Source: Symbiodinium natans
Taxonomy: Eukaryota > Sar > Dinophyceae > Suessiales > Symbiodiniaceae
Direction of reading: 5' to 3'
Assembly (NCBI GenBank): GCA_905221605.1
Contig: CAJNDS010002079.1
Location: forward strand, 2,647,265 to 2,711,264
DNA length: 64,000 bases
Positions 21,101 to 28,908 of the stretch are shown one piece after another (positions within the stretch are counted from its first letter, which is position 1; every line of letters begins with the position of its first letter). The position numbers and the translations under genes were made by a program. The notes beneath the pieces are model-generated. The model worked only from the letters and a program-made list of their open reading frames with translations, searched no databases and was not told the origin of the DNA.

Positions 21101-24100
21101 TATAGGAGACTCCCTTGATAAGTGTAAGCTCTGGCTGTTCGCTGATTCTGATCACGCAGGCGAACATGACAACAAAAGCACTTCAGGAAGTTTCCTCGCG
21201 TTGGTAGGACCCAACACCTACTTTCCCTTGTCCGCTTTTAGCAAAAAGCAAACGAGCACCGCGCTTAGTTCCACTGAAGCAGAAGTCGTATGTGCGAACG
21301 TTACTCTGCGAGCCTTGGGTCTTCCTTCATCTGCACTATGGAGCGTGCTCCTGAACGCGGGGGGGGATACAGCTCCCAAGCCTCTTCGTAGCGACATTGC
21401 TAAACACGATTTCAAACCCAAATCTTATCCTTTCCAGGGAATCTCGACCATCAACAAGACAGGACGTCATCTCCTTGCAGACGGAAGGATTGTGGAGGTT
21501 TTTAGCAAAAGTAGCTCTTTACCCTTTCCCGTTGAGCTGACTAGTCACCCTATTAGGGATCTTTGGTTACTCCAAAAGGGGAAGTGGACTTTGCATCAAA
21601 GGGCGGTTGCTTGGGAAGAATTGGATGAAGACGAACGCACTCTGCCTCCAGATGATTTCGAGTATGGCATCCTCGTGTATAGAAGGTCCACCGCAGAATA
21701 CCGCCGCCACGCGGAAGCGGAGGCCATCCTTCAGAGGGAAGCCGAGGGCATAAGGGGTTCGGGGGGTGGTGTCGATACTGAGGTTGGAGTCACTAGGAAA
21801 CCTTGCGACTTCGGACTAATAATGTCTGTGCCTCATTCGATTCAGCCAGTTGTCTTAGAGGATAATCAGGCCACCATCCGCATCCTAGAGTCTGGAAAAT
21901 CCCCAGCCTTCCGTCATTCTGACAAGACTCAAAGAATCAATTTAGGATGGATCGCAGAGCAGTTTCGTAGGAAGCACTATGACCTTGCTTACATCAACAC
22001 CAATCTTCAAGCTGCTGACATCCTTACAAAACCCTTTACCAATGCTGAAAAGTGGCGAAATGCCTTGCTATTGATGGGAATCACTCAGCGGAAGCTCGAG
22101 AGCCGTAAGGCTACACCGGCCAGCGTTCCGCCGCCCGCCGTTGCGAGCGACTCGAGGCCCGACAGCAAAACGAAGCGGGTCATTATAGAGGTTTGCTGTA
22201 GTGATGACTCCATCATTGGGGAAATAGCTCATCATGAGTTTCCCGAGTGTAAGGTAGTTAGAGTCACCGAAAGCATGGACCTTAACTCACCAGATACCCG
22301 TAGAGCCATCATCGACATTGCCAAAGAACACCACCGAGCTGGCGCTCGTGTTCTAACATGGGTTAGCTTGCCTTGCACTGGTGGCAGTCAATGGACTAGA
22401 ATCAACCTTAAGGTTCCCAAAAATAGAGATGCTGTGCTTGATGCCAGAAGAAAGTTCAAGAAGTTGTGGGCATCATTCGTTGATCTTTCTCAGGGCCTTG
22501 ATAAGGCGTCCGTTGACTACTGTGTTGAATGGCCAAGGGACTGTGAGTATTGGGGATGGGACAAAGTGAGGAAGTGGCTTGATAGGCATCCGTTTGTTTA
22601 TGCCAAATTTGATGGTTGCAGGTTCGGATTGCATAACAAGAAGGGTGTTCCCGTGAAAAAGCCGTGGTGTGTTGCCACTACCCTTCAAACAGTGTACAAT
22701 CGTCTCAATGACAAAAAGTGCACTCGTAGCCACGAGCATGCTAAATGCCTGAAGGAATCAGAAAATTACAGTAAACCTCTTGCACGGGCTATTCACAAAG
22801 CCTTTAAGGAAGTGAACTCCTCTGCAGCGGCTAGATCAAGCTCCCCTGTAGTCCCAGCGTGCCCAGCCATCATCACCTCGCCGACCATGACCGAGTTTCT
22901 GACTGACGAGGAACGCCAGCAGCGTGTCGCGGAGTTCAAGCAAGCGCTAGTGGACCCCGACCGCCTGGCTGACGCCATGGCTGGCATCCTTCTTCCACCG
23001 AGTTTCAGTGACCTGGCGGAAGCTGTGGTTGAGCCACAGGATGACGATGCCGACGACGACTTATTTCTCGGCACAATTCCCATCTACCGCTGGCGGGAGC
23101 TGCGTGAAGAGGACCCTTCGTCCCATTGGACGGTGCTTTACGAGCGATTCTATCGCAAGCACGGAGTCCGTGTGTTTTCGGAGACCGAGATTGATGCCTC
23201 CGTGCTTCGTGACTCCACCCTGGGGGGTTGGATACAGATCCTTTACCGACATGCTCAGGATCTGGCCACCCTGGCGTTTGGACCGAAGGCGGGCGGTGCA
23301 ATCGATTCCACTAAGCACTATGACATTTGCCGCAGAATTGCCAATCTTAGCGTAGGCGCTTCCGACTTCCAGTATTTTGCGAAGACTTCGAGTCTTGTCG
23401 AGAAGCTCTTTACTCCTGCCCTTCAGCGCATTTCACTCCCTCCGGAAGAGAGGCGACGGTTCTTGATCGTCGGAGACTCTTCCCTTGCGTTGTGCCATTA
23501 CACGGGGCGGAAGCCTACGCACCGCATGACCATTGAGCCGCTCATGCAAGACGTTTTCAGGAACAATCCAGAAGTGGAGAGCCTAATCTACTCAATGAAG
23601 TGGGGGTATCACCTCGACCAGCTCATCGATGAGGCGCTCAAGCACCTTAACGAGGCGAGGGATCACCACCCGGAAGGGGCGGCTACCCACATCATTTTTG
23701 GATGGTCGGGAAACGATGTATGGGGCCAACACGGCTATCATGGCTACACTTGGCATCTTCAGAGCAAGTTCACAAAGCGAACAGCCGAGGAGCTCGAGCA
23801 GATTGACACTTGGCCTGCAAAGCAGAAGCTTCGTGTTGATCGGGCGTGTGAGAGAGCGTGCAAGCTCCTCCACCGGACTGACGTCTCGGGTGTGTCTTTC
23901 TTGATGGGCAGCCATCACTCCTGTTTCTTCCCGGTCGGGGAGCTCTATGACAGGTGCATGAAGAATCACGCCCGAGATCTGATGAGCGGAGGATGCACCA
24001 TCATTGACCCTGTGGAGCTCTATGAGCAGACCAGCAGGCCTGATGGCTTCCACGCTGACGCGTCGGATCAAAATCTGCAGAGCACCCTTAGGTGGCACGC

Positions 24101-25133
24101 GGCGATGCTCCGCGGCATACTCACAGATTACCGCCTTCTCGCTGTTGAGCAGCAACTCATCGCAAATCAAAGAGAAGCCGTTTTTCATGCACACTTTGTG
24201 TTGAACAAGCCCGAACCGTTCCTCACCGTGCCCCCTGCGTCCGGTAGAATCCTTTCCAAGATTGTCGATTCACCGGACCCACCTCTGGCGAGGGAGGCAG
24301 AAGAGGAGATTGTGTTGGCCGGTCCACTCCTGGCGGAGGCGGAGTACGAAGTTGTCGACGACGACTCGGCTCAGAGCTGCAATCCGCAGCCCATCACTGA
24401 GTTAGACTTTGCCAGGAATGACACCAGGCCTGGCGCAGGTTGCGTCCTCGCGATTGAAGACAGCGACCCGATCAACGTGGTTGCTGAGGAACACCTCGTC
24501 ATGGCCAACCAAGCGGCAGAGGGCATCACGCAGGAAGAACTCACCGCGGTCGCGGCTGAAGAGGAAATTACCCTCCTCAGTCAATTCGTGGAGCAGGATG
24601 ATGATCCATATGAGAATGCCGACACCTACTCCTTGAAGAGAGCTGAAGTGGTCGCGCCTCCTTCTCCCGTGGTCGTCATCAGTGACCCCGACGCCCCTCA
24701 GCCGAGCGAGGCCGTTTCTCAGGCACCCCTTGTCCCCAAGGCAAAGCCGAGGCCTCCCACGCTGCCGCGTTGGGTTACTGCCGATCAGCTCCCCGATCTG
24801 CCGGATGATTACCGTTTCCTCACGGAGAACGCCCGGGTCTGCTTGTCGAAGAAGATGTCCTTCCTTGCCCGGGGATTCGCCAATCGGCGAGCGCCAGAAA
24901 TGGCGGTACACATCTCAGCCAGGGACAATTCTATTGAATGGTCCGAATTTTTCGAGAGGTTGGGAATGATGTGGAGAGGCCTCCGTGTGGAGCACGTGGT
25001 GAACGCCCTTCCTGCTTGGGGAAACCCAGGGGGGATCGTCGTCTACGACTACGACCACGTGTTGTGGTATCTCAGAGGATGGAAACACCACGTCACGAAT
25101 CCACACACTGGTGTGCAAGAGAGGCGGTACTAA
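15093..25133 (+). CDS. Copia Pol polyprotein with accessory enzyme domains
   Basis: 3,346 codons, counted here from 15,093 (a GTG; probably entered by frameshift rather than initiated). Domains by residue: end of capsid (1-100); two CCCH fingers (C119-x8-C-x5-C-x3-H138 and C171-x7-C-x5-C-x3-H189); Lys/Ser-rich tail; aspartic protease DTGSA (D414); 2OG-Fe(II) oxygenase (about 600-745); integrase zinc site (H915, H919, C926, C929) and DDE core (D956, D1018, E1049); reverse transcriptase (D1595 in QGDGKQAY, YVDD with D1687/D1688); RNase H (D2018, E2062, D2257, ADILTK at 2308); methyltransferase-like (about 2355-2575, P2427-C2428); SGNH-hydrolase-like (about 2780-3005); a C-terminal domain of unknown type ending at TAA 25,131. 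All copia catalytic residues seem present, so the element may be active. Usual copia pol is under half this length. Confidence 0.93.
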   Translation: MYDMEDLLSVTLVNENLVMFVRNWDTVLSGIQTTPEDKVLEPLFHRQVKKCKALQHDIAIYERAAEGSSERSFKFLYDAANSHLNRKRLERNRERIAKQTGAPAVPTAPAPKKVPKGFCISFVKNGSCKNGGSCKYKHQTPSGRGRSQSPGGGRGRSPSRPNSPSGKPRVCKFYKQGRCDRGENCKFMHTGKPGAAATPDGSQKGSARPDKGKDKKKKERKGSRASSKGSKGSKGSKGSHGSGNSKGSARRRSGGPSLPAAVCLLGAMMAGTASQADAFTLRKDESYWPPQCSTDMRLALPAVSFDNSPMYINFPLRDGELKFPVENPQRRYDKKWSVDYIPKPDNQSTRDALMAARMLRATVKDSLEDKPSRCNYCCDTEFGCNYCIPKGLRVSCPAKVQLSSESPPIEWIGDTGSAQDLISERELVNLHPYESDCPINICTANGPSYAGTQCDVGIPSLNSIAKPYVLPDTPNVLSVGQRCMDLGYDFIWKGFQRPYFRSPGGDKVFLDVKDNVPYLKSWKEGIACPAHSRHESTRIDTDDAVETITNPEQIAAQLIQEQDFSHQACLRLLKDSNFKQSRFNRKAIKPKDSKDSKYMIFGAFSHGGMQGITNRTHSYPKVIKYLLSYLKHHGADGPITSIAVNQNSGVKMHKDVNNHREHLNYTIAIGDFTGGELWIHDDTIRKDEPGCINKIAPTGAKLGGRLHRSKSKIISFDPKTFHCVTPWKGERWSITGYVNRAVHRLDSHQLEKLKSLGFLLPKQKNFPPAVPAEIDEEMTLYELATMDPPAPAPEPKSKPKVKLKKKPEEPSDKKKIAKEASKAEPPSDEPDWSKVEGLLKEAVAPIPSSPDEEFLDETELIRSPKPDSGEPSVLPPPPEGERHAPDGDPGEGSGGEGKRSRRIENLKKEAKSAAHLMTHLPKNPFCDVCQRAKMYKPPSYQTDGWHKAFGDHITADHIIVYRDRDTVIEESRLALVLKDVATSFTYAYPSALRSEDECSAALQHFVSSSDEVGVFYSDQAKELISAAKFLGWRHEHSKAYIHQSNAIAERAVRATTEGTRSNLLQAGLSHVYWPQALEHACTAVNISNPHGAKFTPWFKRFGSQFPGKVIPFGCRIDYWVGPKKKRKNRERFEPTAEPGVFVGYHFQPGMKWKHEVLVLSLKELNRQDFHECIKPIRAYQFKVPEGDFTFPMKQRYERVQQGLAADALERPATESLHNQDAEPSAEQAAEASDADRKVEPPKVLHPKTGKEIPLPEGGKYYDSGGTLGRRYGGTRGSRKPDSIPSDLWVRLSKAQKEKAIDDEAREQALRDLEARESPSSSSSARPSAVANPVKDEWTIRGDKLIRFHYSPRRELFSPDLTDCPVPISALGKERLTEIMPIGGTNIIADCDEWRHVRKRNKKLSFKWVGRTEFDILTKPHTSEEAVKDFPCMPTVPMSSHQHRDKIPASRALTAEQVQEAMAMVARPVGRKELLADPQAQASLDVEWEKLMKKKAWDMSSVREWEEVSKEAAKRGKKAHVGKIFEICVEKGSELPKGNPLRKFKGRTVFQGNNVKDENNDTALFSELGSSPATMEAGKVLDAYGHAPGHDVEQGDGKQAYTQTTLKGADTWVRLPRERWPKEWVGKFRDPVVRLRLALYGHPDSGGFWEQHCEKRLREVGFELVFPAAWPSVFYHPTLKLLLAVYVDDFKMAGPKENLAKGWELIGSRIDMDTPTPIGRYLGCEHLSQSSSLGKADHPFAHVFDKSLPDPAAKPATAAAKEDFTEYYPEEGMVVRHHVQPRKALFKPRAAEAVALDLSPHRLTLMRPLGSEAAPDELWDTGGAKHKRDHLWTGATYLAANGHTERSAMAAVKKIRDKLNAKKAARKHAFYDVNQLSDHQGCMYAKTRQVVYDMSSFLQQAIDRYKELAGPEWHNLKKVSTPFYDDKIARPTDAEAEPKGKLAPIASRVLMKLLFAARMARYDLLRAVQGLASRVTKWSADCDKALHRLMCYVASTLDHRMTCFIGDSLDKCKLWLFADSDHAGEHDNKSTSGSFLALVGPNTYFPLSAFSKKQTSTALSSTEAEVVCANVTLRALGLPSSALWSVLLNAGGDTAPKPLRSDIAKHDFKPKSYPFQGISTINKTGRHLLADGRIVEVFSKSSSLPFPVELTSHPIRDLWLLQKGKWTLHQRAVAWEELDEDERTLPPDDFEYGILVYRRSTAEYRRHAEAEAILQREAEGIRGSGGGVDTEVGVTRKPCDFGLIMSVPHSIQPVVLEDNQATIRILESGKSPAFRHSDKTQRINLGWIAEQFRRKHYDLAYINTNLQAADILTKPFTNAEKWRNALLLMGITQRKLESRKATPASVPPPAVASDSRPDSKTKRVIIEVCCSDDSIIGEIAHHEFPECKVVRVTESMDLNSPDTRRAIIDIAKEHHRAGARVLTWVSLPCTGGSQWTRINLKVPKNRDAVLDARRKFKKLWASFVDLSQGLDKASVDYCVEWPRDCEYWGWDKVRKWLDRHPFVYAKFDGCRFGLHNKKGVPVKKPWCVATTLQTVYNRLNDKKCTRSHEHAKCLKESENYSKPLARAIHKAFKEVNSSAAARSSSPVVPACPAIITSPTMTEFLTDEERQQRVAEFKQALVDPDRLADAMAGILLPPSFSDLAEAVVEPQDDDADDDLFLGTIPIYRWRELREEDPSSHWTVLYERFYRKHGVRVFSETEIDASVLRDSTLGGWIQILYRHAQDLATLAFGPKAGGAIDSTKHYDICRRIANLSVGASDFQYFAKTSSLVEKLFTPALQRISLPPEERRRFLIVGDSSLALCHYTGRKPTHRMTIEPLMQDVFRNNPEVESLIYSMKWGYHLDQLIDEALKHLNEARDHHPEGAATHIIFGWSGNDVWGQHGYHGYTWHLQSKFTKRTAEELEQIDTWPAKQKLRVDRACERACKLLHRTDVSGVSFLMGSHHSCFFPVGELYDRCMKNHARDLMSGGCTIIDPVELYEQTSRPDGFHADASDQNLQSTLRWHAAMLRGILTDYRLLAVEQQLIANQREAVFHAHFVLNKPEPFLTVPPASGRILSKIVDSPDPPLAREAEEEIVLAGPLLAEAEYEVVDDDSAQSCNPQPITELDFARNDTRPGAGCVLAIEDSDPINVVAEEHLVMANQAAEGITQEELTAVAAEEEITLLSQFVEQDDDPYENADTYSLKRAEVVAPPSPVVVISDPDAPQPSEAVSQAPLVPKAKPRPPTLPRWVTADQLPDLPDDYRFLTENARVCLSKKMSFLARGFANRRAPEMAVHISARDNSIEWSEFFERLGMMWRGLRVEHVVNALPAWGNPGGIVVYDYDHVLWYLRGWKHHVTNPHTGVQERRY
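16890..17328 (+). other. TET/JBP-like 2OG-Fe(II) oxygenase domain inside Pol
   Basis: Residues about 600-745 of Pol. The double-stranded beta-helix signature is visible: H653-x-D655 (MHKDVNNH), then TIAIGDFTGGELWIHDD, the distal iron ligand H722 (KTFHCVTPWKGERW) and R731, the likely 2-oxoglutarate anchor. The GG-LW and H...P-GER spacing is that of the TET/JBP nucleic-acid oxygenase group known from dinoflagellates, kinetoplastids and fungi. Substrate is inferred, not shown: dinoflagellate DNA is rich in 5-hydroxymethyluracil, so thymine or 5-methylcytosine oxidation is plausible. The domain sits between protease and integrase, an unusual place. Confidence 0.75.
22155..22815 (+). other. Methyltransferase-like domain after RNase H
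   Basis: Residues about 2355-2575. The segment starts with a Rossmann-type strand-turn (IIEVCCSDDSIIGEIA), has LTWVSLPCTGGSQW (P2427-C2428, placed like the catalytic Pro-Cys of C5-cytosine methyltransferases), EWPRDCEYWGWDKVRKWL, a conserved-looking GCRFGLHNKKG block and a Cys/His cluster (CTRSHEHAKC). I remember similar segments from other dinoflagellate copia polyproteins. Motif VI (ENV) and motif VIII are not evident, so activity is uncertain; it could be a Rossmann-fold relic or a novel transferase. Confidence 0.5.
23430..24110 (+). other. SGNH/GDSL hydrolase-like domain near the Pol C-terminus
   Basis: Residues about 2780-3005. All four landmarks appear in order: block I FLIVGDSSLALC (S2796 nucleophile candidate), a helical region, block III FGWSGNDVWG (N2874), then block V RPDGFHAD with D2984 and H2987, the Asp-x-x-His of the catalytic triad. 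The fold is used by esterases and lipases, and an SGNH esterase domain also occurs in ORF1 of some CR1-type LINEs. In a copia element its role is unknown. It is followed by an acidic linker and a last ~120 aa domain that I cannot identify. Confidence 0.65.
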
Positions 25134-25515
25134 GGCCTAAAAGGAGGCATGGTCAGGGTTGCACACTCCACCCTGACGGGTCGGATTCGCCGACCCAGCA
25201 CTTTTGAGCAAATTGTTTTCGTTCTTTGCATTTCTGATTCCATCAGCCTACGTGTGTGTGCCCGTGCGCCACACTGCATCTCCTTCGCCGCTCTGACGAG
25301 CTGGCTACACAGTAGCAGTTGTAGTCAGTTTCTATCCTCAGGGTAACAGGTGAAGAGCACCTCCCTGACGGGCTGGATTTATTTTCAGCTGGTTATGTGA
25401 GGTGAAATTTCCTCAAGATGCAGTCGTTTTGCGTACTAGGTACGACTGTAGCGAACATCGTTTGTCTTTCCTCAACTTTTGACGCCTCTTACGTTGCACT
25501 AAGTTGCGCGGGGGG
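25134..25515 (+). other. 3' untranslated region of the copia element
   Basis: No ORF of note. It holds a perfect hairpin, GGGTCGG-ATTCG-CCGACCC (25,178-25,196), and a partial second copy of the local motif CCCTGACGGG(T/C)xGGATT at 25,355. These may be packaging or 3'-end signals; that is inference from position only. Confidence 0.5.
25508..25515 (+). promoter_or_regulatory. Polypurine tract
   Basis: GCGGGGGG lies directly against the 3' LTR start (TGTTGTTAC), the position where plus-strand priming takes place. Short, but correctly placed. Confidence 0.65.
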
Positions 25516-25622
25516 TGTTGTTACAGAAAGACATTTCATTACTTACCGTTGTTCGCTCATGGCTCAAGAAAAAGGCGTGTGCACGTTTCCCTAAATATTG
25601 GGGCTGTCTGCTGGTAACAATA
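25516..25622 (+). repeat. 3' LTR, 107 bp
   Basis: Identical to the 5' LTR, including the spliced-leader-like segment at 25,546-25,568. No poly(A) signal is recognisable; dinoflagellates generally lack AATAAA. Confidence 0.95.
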
Positions 25623-25627
25623 AACCC
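25623..25627. other. Target-site duplication, right copy (AACCC)
   Basis: Matches 13,226-13,230. The CCCTAAA array interrupted by the element resumes here. Confidence 0.6.
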
Positions 25628-26572
25628 TAAACCCTAAACCCTAGACCCTAGACCCTAGACCCTAGACCCTAGACCCTAGACCCTAGACCCTAGACCCTAA
25701 ACCCTAAACCCTAAACCCTAACTTTAGGAGGGGGGGGGGGGGGTTGAAGTCTTATTGTGTTCCTGGGCATGGGGGTCAGGGCCTAGGGTTTTTTTCGCAA
25801 GGTTTAGGGTTTAGGGTTGCAGTAGGCTACGTGCAATCTTTAAACCCGAAGCCCTACACCCTAACCCTGAACCCCTAAACCCCAAACCCCTAAACCGTAA
25901 ACCCCAAACCCCAAACCCCAAACCCCAAACCCCAAACCCCAAACCCCAAACCCTAAACCCTAAACCCTAAACCCCAAACCCTAAACCCTAAACCCCAAAC
26001 CCTTAGGGTTCAGTCCCCGGAGCTGCGGTCAAGCGTGCTGGGCTCGCATTTTTATCCGGCTGGACCGTTTATCCATTTTCAAAATTATGCTTTGGGACAT
26101 TTTTTAATTTCCCTTCCTTCCTTAGAAGGGAGCCTATTCATAAATAATTTTCAAAAGGGTTTTAAGCACAATTCAGTTTGTGGTTTGGGGTGTTTAGGAT
26201 TTATTGTTAGGGTTTGTTAGGGTTTGTTCGGGTTTGTTCGGGTTTGTTAGGGTTTGTTCGGGTTTGTTAGGGTTTGTTCGGGTTTTTTAGGATTTTTTTT
26301 TGGTTTTTTTAGGGTTGTTTAGGGTTTTTTAGGGTTTTAGGGTTTCAGGGTTTTAGTTAGGGTTTTAGGGTTGCGGTTTAGGTCCGAAAACGTGAAAACA
26401 TTGTAGGATTGGGTCGAATTGAGAGGGTCGTTGGGGGGCTTCATGTCCTGTTAAGGAGCCCCTAAGCTTCCCCAAACACTATACGGTTTAGAGTTGAGGG
26501 CTCTTAAGCCCTTAAGCCCGAATCCATAAAAATCTAGGGGATTTTGGGTACCCTAAACCCTAAACCCTAAAC

Positions 26573-26709
26573 CCTAACCCCTTAACCCCTTAACCCCTTA
26601 ACCCCTTAACCCCTTAACCCCTTAACCCCTTAACCCCTTAACCCCTTAACCCCTTAACCCCTTAACCCCTTAACCCCTTAACCCCTTAACCCCTTAACCC
26701 CTTAACCCC
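26573..26709. repeat. Octamer satellite AACCCCTT
   Basis: About 17 near-perfect tandem copies of AACCCCTT (equally CCCCTTAA) directly follow a CCCTAAA array and end in CCCCTGAGGGG. The uniformity, against the drift around it, suggests a recent expansion of a mutated telomere unit. Confidence 0.9.
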
Positions 26710-27412
26710 TGAGGGGTTAGTCTTTGGCCGGTCCTTTTCGCCAGGTCTCTTCCTGAAAGTCGCCGAGAACGGACCACGGGATCAGACGGTCTGGAAGCCA
26801 CTTTGTTGCCATTGACCCTGGGTTCAGGGTTTATAACATTTATTGTTCAAGGTTTAGGGTTCAGGGTTTACCCTAAACCCTAAACCCTAAAACCTGAACC
26901 CTAGACCCTAAACCCTAAACCCTAAACAACACCCCTAAGCTCGACACCCTAGAGCCCTTAAACCCGGACAGGAACTGGAGGGTTGGCCTTAGCAGAGTTT
27001 AGGGTTTAGGGGTTTAGGGTTTAGGGTTTAGGGTTTAGGGTTTAGGGTTTAGCTAAGGTGTTATTGGAGTTTGGGGTAAAAGGGCCCTACGACAGTGCTC
27101 TTGGCAAAGCAACCATACTGGGGTTCCGCTCCCAGTAGAAGGTCCTTCAGGGGGGCGGGTCCAAGGGGTGGGAGAGGTACCTGCAGAAGTGTGTTACCAT
27201 CGGTTTGGGGTTAGGGTTTAGGGTTTAGGGTTTAGAGTTTAGGGTTTAGGGTTTAGGGTTTAAAGTTTTGGGTTTAGGGTTTAGGGTTTTGTGGCAACCC
27301 ACACCCCTACACCCTTTGCCCCCCCCCCATCCCTGCTTGTGCCGAGGCGGCTCACGGCCCGAGCAGATGTCATCGCACACTCGCTGACCCCAAAGCAGGC
27401 AACCTCAAGGAT

Positions 27413-27557
27413 GAAGACTCGAACCCCTAAGGTTGTACCCCTAAAGGTTCCCCTTACTATACTCCTCATATGGCCCTTACATTCCCTTAGGGATCCTGAA
27501 AAAGGGGCCCCAAAACCCAAGGGGACAACCTGAAGGATCCAAGGTAGAACCCCTAGA
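27413..27557. repeat. Dispersed short repeat, family B
   Basis: The order CCCCTAAGGTTGxACCCCTAA, AGGTTCCCxTTA, CATATGGCCCTTACA, TTCCCTTAGGGATCCTGAAAAAGGG, GGACAACCT also appears, with changes, at 7,337-7,465 and in part at 45,197-45,272. Partial self-complementarity suggests another MITE-like family. Confidence 0.5.
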
Positions 27558-28679
27558 CAACCCTAAAACCCTAAAGCCCTAATCCCCGGAGCGTAAACCC
27601 TGAACCCGAAACCCCAAGCCTACACCCTAAAGCCCTAAGCCCAAACCTTAAACCCTAAACCCCTAAACCCGAACCTAACCCTCAGCCCTAGGCCCTACTT
27701 TGGTTTAAGAGTTTCTGGTTCGGATTTGGGAGAGTAAAGTTCAGGGCTTTGGGCCTCTCATCCGGATGTGAGGGTTTAGGGACACTTTTCGGAACTTCAA
27801 GTTTACGGCCAAAAAGGACCTGGATTTCGGGAGCTGACCTAGATGGCTGTAGGCCCTAAACCCTAAACCCTAACCCCTAAACCCTAGGGTGTCGGGTCGT
27901 GGGGTTCATACAGGAACCCTCTGTTGGTTTCACTCCCTTTAAGCATTTGAAGCCCCAAGCGCCCGAAACTCTCAGTGCCCTTGGGCCACCTAAACTGCCC
28001 TAAACCCTAAAGAGGTAAGGGTTTAGGGTTTAGGGTTTAGAGATTAGGGCCCTAAACCCTAAAGCCTGCAATGGTGCCTCGGTTCCTACGTTTAGGGTTT
28101 AGGCCTTATCAAGTTCAAGTTTGCGTATCACGGCCTCAGGTGACCTCGAGCAACCTGTAAACGCAATGTGGAGATATACCCAGGAGATGGCTATTTCTCC
28201 GGTACTGGAGTTTGGGCTACTCTAGGTACACTCTAACCCTACATCGTGTAACTTGTAGCTGTCGCCAGACTTGAGACTAACCTTTGAAGCTCTAATCCCA
28301 ACCCCAGGTTTAGGGATTTCGACGTTATGGGTTGAGGGCTTAGGGTTTGGGTTTAGGGTTTAGGGTATAGGGTTTAGGGTTTAGGCTTTGAGGAACCTTA
28401 ACTTATGTTTTTCAAAGCCCCGGCAACGCCTTTCCCCACCAGCGCCGCTCAACGGTCCAACCAAGCCCTGGAAGTTCAGGGAGGCCTCAAGAGGGTCTCG
28501 TCACCTAAACCCTAAACCCTAAACCCCTAGACCCTAGACCCTAGACCCTAGACCCTAGACCCTAGACCCTAGACCCTAGACCCTAAACTTAAAATCCTAA
28601 ACCCTAACCCTAAACCCTAGACTTAAAAACCTAAACCCTAACCCTACACCCTAAACCCCAAATCCTAAACCCCAACCAG

Positions 28680-28740
28680 GCGTCACTCATCCTTTCGGCC
28701 ATGGCGCGTGCGCGGCAGCAGCAGGACATGACTCTCAGGG
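28680..28740 (+). other. Exon-like island
   Basis: A short open frame (ASLILSAMARARQQQDMTLR) sits between C-strand repeats ending CCAACCAG and a downstream CAGGGTTTAG. Only about 20 codons. Confidence 0.2.
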
Positions 28741-28845
28741 TTTAGAAGATGCTATGCCTGTCGGGTTTTAGGATTTAGGGTTTAGGGTTTTATGGCTCAG
28801 GAACTTCAAGCCTAACCCTAAACCCTACGCCTTAAAGCCTTGCAG

Positions 28846-28908
28846 GAGGGTTTCCTCCGCCGATTCACCATCAAGTTCCCTGGACCGACCCAGTTCTCTT
28901 CATCAGGG
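28846..28908 (+). other. Exon-like island with canonical-looking edges
   Basis: Preceded by TTGCAG and followed by AGGGTGTTTTTTG, the open frame reads EGFLRRFTIKFPGPTQFSSS. Good splice-like edges but very short. Confidence 0.25.

Larger units (their letters stand above)
13231..25622 (+). mobile_element. Full-length Ty1/copia LTR retrotransposon, 12.4 kb
   Basis: Bounded by identical 107 bp LTRs and a 5 bp duplication, with a gag ORF, a giant pol ORF in the order protease - integrase - reverse transcriptase - RNase H (copia order), and a G-run next to the 3' LTR as polypurine tract. Identical LTRs and open reading frames imply a recent insertion. It is unusually long for copia (typically about 5 kb) with unusually short LTRs. 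The extra length is accessory domains in pol. It landed in a CCCTAAA array, which continues on the far side. Confidence 0.95.

Noticed and set aside
23592-24194. 200-codon minus-strand frame opposite Pol
   Set aside because: Antisense of the SGNH-like domain region, which has ordered catalytic motifs on the plus strand.
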